In this document: positions 1 through 5,331 of the stretch, piece by piece
Numbering within the stretch: position 1 is the first letter of the stretch
How the letters are laid out: each line of letters starts with the position of its first letter
Assembly: GCA_904501965.1 (NCBI GenBank)
Contig: CAJGCS010000063.1
Location: 1-6,306 of the forward strand
DNA: 6,306 nt
Direction of reading: 5' to 3'
Source: an uncultured Bacilli bacterium
Lineage (GTDB): Bacteria > Bacillota_I > Bacilli_A > ML615J-28 > CAG-313
Notes under the pieces: generated by a model
The model's input: only the letters and a program-made list of their open reading frames with translations
The model's database searches: none
Told to the model about the DNA's origin: nothing
Program-made: the position numbers and the translations under genes

Positions 1-267
1 AAAAAATACGAAGAATATTTAAGAGGTACAGCTTCCGAAATATTAGAATATAAAGATGAAATTAAAGGGGAAATGGTTCTAATTATTAGTGCTGCAACTA
101 AAGAAGAAACTAATGAAGATGTTTTAAGTTTAACAATTAAAGAACATTATAATTATTATGTTGATTTAGGATATGACTCTAAAGACGCTATGAAACAAGT
201 TGCTAAAGACCGTGGCGTTTCAAAAAGTGAAATCTATCAAGAAATTAAAGGTAAAAACAAAGATTAA
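1..267 (+). CDS. rsmI: 16S rRNA (cytidine-1402-2'-O)-methyltransferase RsmI, C-terminal part (5' truncated by window)
   Basis: The reading frame is open from the first base and ends at TAA 265-267, giving the last 88 residues of a longer protein; an ATG at 73 is internal and not the start. The fragment begins KKYEEYLRGTASEILEY, followed by a strand reading IKGEMVLII. This matches the end of the SAM-dependent TP-methylase fold in RsmI proteins, where 'RGT.SE' and 'KGE.V' are typical. The last ~34 residues (DLGYDSKDAMKQVAKDRGVS and onward) form the small helix-turn-helix-like tail characteristic of RsmI. RsmI proteins methylate the ribose of C1402 in the decoding centre of 16S rRNA in the cytoplasm. 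The gene converges on the recombinase gene; only 20 bp separate the two stop codons. The SAM-binding part lies outside the window, so the assignment rests on the C-terminal signature alone. Confidence 0.82.
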   Translation, partial: KKYEEYLRGTASEILEYKDEIKGEMVLIISAATKEETNEDVLSLTIKEHYNYYVDLGYDSKDAMKQVAKDRGVSKSEIYQEIKGKNKD

Positions 268-292
268 TAAGGGACGCGATGCGTCCCTTATT
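266..292. terminator. Shared bidirectional hairpin terminator between rsmI and the recombinase gene
   Basis: TAAGGGACGC (268-277) and GCGTCCCTTA (281-290) are perfect complements around a 3-nt loop (GAT). Two more A-T pairs extend the stem to 266-292. The stem is GC-rich in an AT-rich region and sits exactly between two convergent genes. It contains the recombinase stop codon (288-290, minus strand) and touches the rsmI stop at its base. Neither side has a long uninterrupted T tract (TTATTTGTACATTTT after rsmI; TTAATCTTTGTTTTT on the other strand), so efficiency is uncertain. Confidence 0.75.
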
Positions 293-878
293 TGTACATT
301 TTAGCGTATTTAAAAAAAGTGCCTCGGTTCATTTTTAAAATTTCTAATGCAGTTGTATGGGTTATTTCTTTAGAATGATAACGAGTTACAACTTCTTCGA
401 AGTTATTTGGAAGAATGTACTTTGGTCTTCCCATATGAACGCCTCTTTCTTTCGCAAGTCTAATTCCTTCTTTTTGTCTTTGTCTAATAGTTTCTCTTTC
501 GTTTTGCGCAACAAAACTTAATATTTGTAACACTAAATCAGATATAAACTTACCCATTAAGTTTTTTCCTTCAATTCTTGTATCAAGTAAAGGAAAGTCA
601 ATAACGAAAATATCACACTCAATTTTCTTTGTTAAATCATACCATTCATTAATAATCATATCGTAATTTCTGCCTAAGCGGTCAATAGATTTTACAATTA
701 ACAAGTCGTTTTTCTTTAGTCTTCTTTTGAGACGTTGGTAGCTTTTTCTTTCAAAGTCTTTGCCACTTTGTTTATCAACATAAATATAATTATGCGTTAA
801 ACCGTACTTCCTCATTTCTTCCATTTGTCGTGCAGTATTTTGAGTTTGTGATGAAACTCTTACATATCCGTATGTCAT
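288..878 (-). CDS. Serine recombinase, resolvase/invertase family (small, ~196 aa)
   Basis: The 196-residue product has the length of small serine recombinases (gamma-delta resolvase, Hin, Tn552 resolvase: about 180-200 aa). The N-terminal catalytic domain opens TYGYVRVSS, with Ser9 at the position of the nucleophile and Arg7 beside it. The DRLGR motif (residues 66-70) supplies two further active-site arginines. The segment around residues 122-134 (FVAQNERETIRQR) is the conserved start of the long E helix, and GRPK (150-153) marks the junction to the DNA-binding tail. Residues ~163-192 fit a Hin-type helix-turn-helix, so the protein looks complete. The start ATG (876-878, read on the minus strand) is supported by AAAGGAGGA at 887-895, 8 nt upstream. 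These enzymes exchange DNA at two short sites through a 5'-phosphoserine intermediate, for resolution or inversion. No transposase, terminal repeats or obvious pair of crossover sites is visible nearby, so its substrate is unknown. It could be a transposon or plasmid relic or a host-adapted invertase. Confidence 0.9.
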   Translation of the reverse strand: MTYGYVRVSSQTQNTARQMEEMRKYGLTHNYIYVDKQSGKDFERKSYQRLKRRLKKNDLLIVKSIDRLGRNYDMIINEWYDLTKKIECDIFVIDFPLLDTRIEGKNLMGKFISDLVLQILSFVAQNERETIRQRQKEGIRLAKERGVHMGRPKYILPNNFEEVVTRYHSKEITHTTALEILKMNRGTFFKYAKMYK

Positions 879-908
879 ATATATATTCCTCCTTTGTGAC
901 TTTAATTT

Positions 909-925
909 TAACTCAAAATGAGTTA
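909..925. repeat. 17-bp palindrome upstream of the recombinase gene (candidate operator or recombinase subsite)
   Basis: TAACTCA (909-915) and TGAGTTA (919-925) are perfect inverted repeats around AAA. The palindrome lies 13 bp upstream of the recombinase Shine-Dalgarno, between that gene and malQ. Small serine recombinases commonly bind imperfect palindromes just upstream of their own gene, both to recombine and to autoregulate. The position fits, but the 3-bp centre and short arms are not diagnostic, and no second copy was noticed in the window. It could also be a regulator's operator or a small hairpin in the 5' leader. Confidence 0.4.
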
Positions 926-966
926 TTAAACAGTATGAGGGAATAATAAAAACACCATAATATCAT

Positions 967-995
967 TTGACTAGCAAAAGATTTAATGTTATAAT
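967..995 (+). promoter_or_regulatory. Sigma-A type promoter of the malQ-pulA operon
   Basis: TTGACT (967-972) is followed by a 17-nt spacer and a perfect TATAAT (990-995). The start of transcription should fall near 1001-1003, leaving a very short leader of about 18 nt before the malQ ATG at 1020. AGGAG at 1009-1013, 6 nt from the ATG, is the ribosome binding site. TAGCAAAA occurs as a direct repeat at 972-979 (just after the -35) and 1000-1007 (around the start site), 28 bp apart. No central-CG operator like the one at 5271-5292 is seen here. Confidence 0.82.
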
Positions 996-1019
996 AATAT
1001 AGCAAAATAGGAGCTAGTT

Positions 1020-2504
1020 ATGAATAATTTAAAAAATTTTGGATTTAAACATAAATGTGGAATCTTATTATCAGTAAGTTCACTTCCATCAAAATATGGA
1101 ATTGGTAACTTCGGCAAAAGTGCTTATGAATTTGTTGATTTTTTAGAAGAAACACATCAAAAATGTTGGCAAGTATTACCACTTAATCCAACATCATATG
1201 GAGATAGTCCATATCAATCACCTGCAATGCTTGCGGGAAACCCATACTTTATTGATCCGGATGCTTTATATAGTGAAGGCTTATTAACACAAGAGGAACT
1301 TAAACTTTGTTTAAATGAATCAAATAGAGTTGATTATGGATGGTTATTTAATACAAGATATAGTGTATTAAGACTTGCATTTAATAAATTTACTAAAAAC
1401 GAAGAATATAATAAGTTTTTAGAAGATACAAGTTCATGGATTGATGATTATAGTTTATTTATGAGCCTAAAAGAAAAATTTAACTATAGTGCTTGGACTA
1501 CTTGGCCAGCTGAATATAAAGATATATATTCTGCTAGAAAGCATATATCTAATTTTACAAATGAAATGGACTTTTGGAAATTTATTCAGTATGAGTTTTA
1601 TAAACAGTGGAATAAATTAAAGGAATATGCCAACGCAAAAGGAATTGTTATCATTGGTGATATGCCAATATATGTTGCCCATGATAGTATGGATGTATGG
1701 CGAAATGCAAACGAATTTTTACTTGATGAACACTTTAATCCAGTAGTTGTTGCGGGATGTCCGCCAGATGGTTTTACACCAGATGGACAACTTTGGGGCA
1801 ATCCAATCTATGATTGGGAAAAAATGGAAAAAGAAAACTTCTCTTGGTGGATTGAAAGAATAAAAGAAAACTTTAAACTTTATGATATCTTAAGAATTGA
1901 CCACTTTAGAGGTTTCGCGGGATACTACTCAATTCCTGCCGAAGATGAAAATGCACGCCGCGGTAAGTGGAATAGTGCACCTGGAATTAAGCTATTTAGA
2001 ACTGTAAAAGAAAAATTACCTTCTGCTAAGATTATTGCCGAAGATTTAGGTTTTATTACAGATGATGTTAGAGAATTATTACAAGATAGTGGCTTTCCTG
2101 GTATGAAAATACTTCAATTTGCATTCTTCGATGATGATGCTGAATACTTACCTAGAATGTATAAAAGTGAAAACTGCATAGTTTACACAGGATCACATGA
2201 CTCAGATTGTACAAAAACATGGTGTGATAATTTATATGGAGAGACACTTGCAAGATTTAAAAAAGAATGTCCTGCATCATACAAATCAGAAGTATATTCT
2301 TTAATAAATTTAGCACACACAAGTATCGCAAACTTATCAGTTATCCCTCTTCAAGATTACCTTGAACTAACTAACGATGAAGGTAGAATGAATACACCGT
2401 CTACTGCTAGTGGTAACTGGACTTATAGAGTTTGTAATGGTTATAACAATCAAGAATTGATTGATAAAATAAAAGAAATAACAATTAGAACAAAAAGAGG
2501 ATAA
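1020..2504 (+). CDS. malQ: 4-alpha-glucanotransferase (amylomaltase, GH77)
   Basis: The 494-residue product is the usual size of bacterial and plant-type amylomaltases. It transfers alpha-1,4-glucan segments between maltodextrins, releasing glucose and making longer chains for phosphorylase. It has no signal peptide, so it should act in the cytoplasm on imported dextrins. Family signatures appear in order: GILLSVSSLPSKYGIGNFG (14-32), YGDSPYQSPA (60-69), GDMPIYVAHDSMDVW (213-227), the active-site loop PPDGFTPDGQLWGNPIYDW (248-266), the nucleophile Asp294 in RIDHFRG, the acid/base Glu341 in IAEDLG, and the transition-state Asp394 in GSHDSD. All three catalytic acids are present. Two conserved stretches deviate: HDSDC replaces the usual HDNDT next to Asp394, and PSTASGNW near the C-terminus replaces the common PGT..GNW form. 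The start is fixed by AGGAG 6 nt upstream and a promoter just before it. It is the first gene of an operon with pulA, which begins 15 bp after its TAA. Confidence 0.96.
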   Translation: MNNLKNFGFKHKCGILLSVSSLPSKYGIGNFGKSAYEFVDFLEETHQKCWQVLPLNPTSYGDSPYQSPAMLAGNPYFIDPDALYSEGLLTQEELKLCLNESNRVDYGWLFNTRYSVLRLAFNKFTKNEEYNKFLEDTSSWIDDYSLFMSLKEKFNYSAWTTWPAEYKDIYSARKHISNFTNEMDFWKFIQYEFYKQWNKLKEYANAKGIVIIGDMPIYVAHDSMDVWRNANEFLLDEHFNPVVVAGCPPDGFTPDGQLWGNPIYDWEKMEKENFSWWIERIKENFKLYDILRIDHFRGFAGYYSIPAEDENARRGKWNSAPGIKLFRTVKEKLPSAKIIAEDLGFITDDVRELLQDSGFPGMKILQFAFFDDDAEYLPRMYKSENCIVYTGSHDSDCTKTWCDNLYGETLARFKKECPASYKSEVYSLINLAHTSIANLSVIPLQDYLELTNDEGRMNTPSTASGNWTYRVCNGYNNQELIDKIKEITIRTKRG

Positions 2505-2519
2505 AATTAAGGAGGAAAT

Positions 2520-5183
2520 ATGAAAATATTATTAAAAAGAATTTCAACAATACTTCTTTTATTAACATTCGTACTTGCTACAGCTTTTACTCTTATTGGT
2601 TGTGGCAATAATAATAATCCTGGAACAGAAGAACCTGAAGAACCTAAAGAACCAGGTTATGTAATGCCAGAAGATGAATATCGTTTACCTAAAGAAGAAG
2701 GACATAACCAAATAACATTCTATTGGAGTTATCCTGGAGTTATTGAAAATGCCGACATTTGGGTATGGTGGGATGGAAAAGAAGGATCAGGTTATTTATT
2801 CCATGAATGTAACTATGGTGTAAAAGCTGTAATTAATGTTCCTGAAGGCATAACAGAAGTTGGGTTTATCGTACGTCGTGATTGCTCAGAACCAGGTGGA
2901 TCAGCTTGGGGTACCGCAACTAAAGATTTCTCAGAAGATAGATTTGCACAACTTGAAGGAACAGATACATTCATTTACTTAAAAACTGGAGATGGAGCAC
3001 AGTATTCAAGTACTGACGGAGGTAAAACTTTAGAGATGATTAAAAAATTCACTTTAGCCGGAATGACAGATTTCCATAAAATTCAATATAGCTTAACTCC
3101 GAAAACAAAAATTGAAAGTTATAGCGATGTTAAAGTATATGATGGTGATAAAGAACTAACAATTTTAAGCATTAGTTCAATGGGAAAAGAAGCAACATCT
3201 GGAATTATTGAAGTAGAAGAAGAATTAGATTTATCTAAAACATATAAAGTAAGCATTAAAGAATATGGAGAAAAACCAGTTGTTCCAACATCTATTTTTG
3301 ACAGTAAATACTTTATTGAAAACTTTACATATGATGGAAATGACCTTGGTGCTATTATTAACGGTAACCAAACAACATTTAAAGTATGGGCTCCTACTGC
3401 TTCACGTGTAGTTCTTAACTTATTTGAAAAAGGTAATGGTGGCTCTGCTTATAAAACAATTGATATGACAAAAGGCGAAAGAGGCGTTTGGTCACACACA
3501 GAATCTTCTTGTGGACATGGTGTATATTATACATACTCTGTAACTACATCAGTTGGTACTCAAGAAGCAGTTGACCCATATGCAAAAGCAGCCGGTGTTA
3601 ACGGTAACCGCGGTATGGTAGTTGATCTTGATTTAACTAATCCAACTAATTGGACTGATGAAAACTTTGATTCAGGCATTAAGAGTTACAGCGATGCGGT
3701 AATTTGGGAAGTACATGTAAGAGACTTCTCAAACAAAATTAGCAGTTCTAACTACAAAGGAAAATATCTAGCATTTACTGAAAAAGGCTTAGTAAATAGT
3801 GCAGGTGTTCCCGTTGGAATTGACTATTTAGTAAATCTTGGAATTACACATGTTCACTTACTTCCTGTATATGACTATGCAACAGTTGATGAAGCAAATC
3901 CTGATTCTGGATTTAACTGGGGATATGACCCTAAGAACTATAACGTTCCTGAAGGTAGCTATTCAACAGATCCATTTAATGGTGAAGTAAGAATTAAAGA
4001 ATATAAACAAATGGTACAAGCATTACACGATGCAGGAATTGGTGTTATTATGGACGTTGTATATAACCATACATATGATGCAAATAGTTCATTTAACAAA
4101 ATCGTTCCATATTACTATTACCGTTATACTGCAACAGGTGCAAACTCAAGTGCTAGTGGATGTGGTAATGATACTGCCTCAGAAAGATATATGTTTGGCA
4201 AATTCATGGTTGATTCAGTAAGTTACTGGGCAGAAGAATATAACCTTGATGGCTTTAGATTTGACTTAATGGGTCTTCATGATTTATATACAATGCAAGA
4301 TGTGGAAGCTGCTGTACATACAATTAACCCTCAAGCAGTAATTTATGGTGAAGGCTGGACAATGGGTTCAACAATCACAAATGTACCTCAAGCAAACCAA
4401 ACAAATATTAGTAAAATCAATCCAACAAATAATGCTATTGGCGCAATCGCAGTATTCAACGATGCAATTAGAGATGGTTTAAAGGGAAGTGTTTTCCAAA
4501 CAACATCAAAAGGTTACATTAGCGGTAATGTTGGCTCTGAAGTGACAAACAAAGTTAAATTCGGTATTTCAGGCGGATCTTTATCTGGTATTGGTTGGAC
4601 TGTTAAAAACGCAATGGTTGTTAACTACATGAGTGCTCACGATAACCATACTCTTTGGGACAAACTTGCACTTTCTAATCCAGATGATACTCTTTCAGAT
4701 AGAGCTAAAATGAACAAACTTGGTGCAGCTATTTTAATGGTATCAAAAGGTATGCCGTTTATTCATGCTGGTGAAGAAATGCTAAGAACAAAAGATGGCG
4801 ATGAAAACTCATACAAGTCAAGCGATGAAATTAACAACATCGATTGGGAAGCATTAAAACCAGGTACACTTGAATATGAAACAATGGAATACTATAAAGC
4901 CATCATTGCGATGCGTAAAGCTTATTCAATCTTTAGAACTAGTACAGGTGCTGTAGTTGTATCATATGAAACACTTGCAAACGGTGCAATGGCAGTTAAA
5001 TTTACAGATAATACATCAAGTAAACGAGCAATTGTTATAATTAACCCAACAAAGAATGCGCTTACTTACAATTTAACAGGCGAATGGAACTTAGTTTTAA
5101 GTGATTCAAACGAAAAGCAAGAAAAAGTAACAGGCGAACAAACAGTTTCAGCCTTAAATGTATTTGTTTATTTAAATCATTAA
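2520..5183 (+). CDS. pulA: Type I pullulanase, surface lipoprotein (CBM41-N2-CBM48-GH13_14)
   Basis: The 887-residue enzyme hydrolyses alpha-1,6 branch bonds in pullulan, amylopectin or glycogen-derived dextrins. Residues 1-27 are a lipoprotein signal peptide (positive start, hydrophobic core, lipobox LIGC), so Cys28 should be lipidated and the enzyme held on the outer face of the membrane. A Glu/Pro-rich linker (~33-60) follows. Residues ~63-157 match CBM41, with the aromatic stretch IWVWW (80-84), W130 and the KD..EDRF segment. Residues ~175-255 resemble the pullulanase N2 domain, and ~262-370 the CBM48 domain. The GH13 barrel carries FNWGYDP (465-471), the type I pullulanase signature; DVVYNH (512-517); DGFRFDLMG with nucleophile Asp582; YGEGW with acid/base Glu611; and MSAHDNH with Asp708. 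A C-terminal beta domain ends the protein. All catalytic residues are intact. The start is supported by AAGGAGG (2509-2515), 4 nt before the ATG. It is co-transcribed with malQ and followed by a strong terminator. Extracellular debranching pairs logically with MalQ inside the cell. Confidence 0.96.
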   Translation: MKILLKRISTILLLLTFVLATAFTLIGCGNNNNPGTEEPEEPKEPGYVMPEDEYRLPKEEGHNQITFYWSYPGVIENADIWVWWDGKEGSGYLFHECNYGVKAVINVPEGITEVGFIVRRDCSEPGGSAWGTATKDFSEDRFAQLEGTDTFIYLKTGDGAQYSSTDGGKTLEMIKKFTLAGMTDFHKIQYSLTPKTKIESYSDVKVYDGDKELTILSISSMGKEATSGIIEVEEELDLSKTYKVSIKEYGEKPVVPTSIFDSKYFIENFTYDGNDLGAIINGNQTTFKVWAPTASRVVLNLFEKGNGGSAYKTIDMTKGERGVWSHTESSCGHGVYYTYSVTTSVGTQEAVDPYAKAAGVNGNRGMVVDLDLTNPTNWTDENFDSGIKSYSDAVIWEVHVRDFSNKISSSNYKGKYLAFTEKGLVNSAGVPVGIDYLVNLGITHVHLLPVYDYATVDEANPDSGFNWGYDPKNYNVPEGSYSTDPFNGEVRIKEYKQMVQALHDAGIGVIMDVVYNHTYDANSSFNKIVPYYYYRYTATGANSSASGCGNDTASERYMFGKFMVDSVSYWAEEYNLDGFRFDLMGLHDLYTMQDVEAAVHTINPQAVIYGEGWTMGSTITNVPQANQTNISKINPTNNAIGAIAVFNDAIRDGLKGSVFQTTSKGYISGNVGSEVTNKVKFGISGGSLSGIGWTVKNAMVVNYMSAHDNHTLWDKLALSNPDDTLSDRAKMNKLGAAILMVSKGMPFIHAGEEMLRTKDGDENSYKSSDEINNIDWEALKPGTLEYETMEYYKAIIAMRKAYSIFRTSTGAVVVSYETLANGAMAVKFTDNTSSKRAIVIINPTKNALTYNLTGEWNLVLSDSNEKQEKVTGEQTVSALNVFVYLNH

Positions 5184-5188
5184 TATAA

Positions 5189-5218
5189 AAAAATACCCTA
5201 AATTTTTAGGGTATTTTT
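5189..5218 (+). terminator. Intrinsic terminator of the malQ-pulA operon
   Basis: AAAAATACCCTAA (5189-5201) pairs with TTAGGGTATTTTT (5206-5218) around a 4-nt loop, starting 5 nt after the pulA TAA. The CCC/GGG core is followed by a run of five T that doubles as the 3' arm, the classical Rho-independent form. The opposite strand has an equivalent T run, so it could also act on minus-strand transcripts. It separates malQ-pulA from the downstream lipoprotein unit. Confidence 0.92.
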
Positions 5219-5231
5219 ATTTATGTTTTAG

Positions 5232-5260
5232 TTGACAATTCAACATAAAAATGATAAAAT
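5232..5260 (+). promoter_or_regulatory. Sigma-A type promoter of the downstream lipoprotein gene
   Basis: A perfect TTGACA (5232-5237) and TAAAAT (5255-5260, one mismatch from TATAAT) are separated by 17 nt. Transcription should start near 5266-5268, giving a leader of about 65 nt. The promoter lies directly after the pulA terminator and directly before a strong palindrome, so the lipoprotein gene has its own regulated promoter. Confidence 0.82.
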
Positions 5261-5270
5261 AGTTATGCAA

Positions 5271-5292
5271 AAAGAGAAAACGCTTTCTCTTT
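5271..5292. promoter_or_regulatory. LacI/GalR-family type operator (MalR-like or cre-like)
   Basis: AAAGAGAAA (5271-5279) and TTTCTCTTT (5284-5292) are perfect inverted repeats around ACGC, giving a 22-bp palindrome with a central CG. That geometry, with an AAACGCTTT core, is typical of LacI/GalR-family operators, including CcpA cre sites and the MalR operators of Gram-positive maltodextrin genes. Against a common cre consensus (TGWAANCGNTNWCA) it fails at the outermost T and A, which favours a dedicated regulator over CcpA, though not decisively. It covers roughly +4 to +26 of the predicted transcript, where a bound protein would block initiation or early elongation. The same element is not seen before malQ. 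A transcript hairpin is also possible, but there is no U tract to make it a terminator. Confidence 0.72.
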
Positions 5293-5331
5293 AAACAATG
5301 TATATAAAAATATAGAAGGAGAAAAATAAAA

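Noticed and set aside
73..267. Independent 64-aa gene starting at ATG 73
   Set aside because: The frame is open upstream to base 1 and the upstream residues match RsmI, so this is an internal Met of a truncated larger gene.
968..1020. Invertible (phase-variable) malQ promoter driven by the neighbouring recombinase
   Set aside because: The inverted repeats are only 7 of 8 bp and about 40 bp apart, far too short for known serine-invertase crossover sites and too close together.
1598..1801. Minus-strand open frame inside malQ
   Set aside because: Lies wholly within a confidently identified GH77 gene, over conserved active-site codons; it has no family match and no ribosome binding site that I could see.
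4030..4221. Plus-strand open frame inside pulA in another frame
   Set aside because: Overlaps the conserved GH13 catalytic region; low-complexity product, a shadow of pulA.
5271..5292. Palindrome as a second intrinsic terminator
   Set aside because: It lies downstream of a promoter and upstream of a gene, and no T tract follows it (TAAACAATG); an operator explains its position better.
5298..5315. Leader mini-ORF (MYIKI) upstream of the lipoprotein gene
   Set aside because: Five codons, no Shine-Dalgarno, and no hairpin pair that would suggest attenuation; likely chance.
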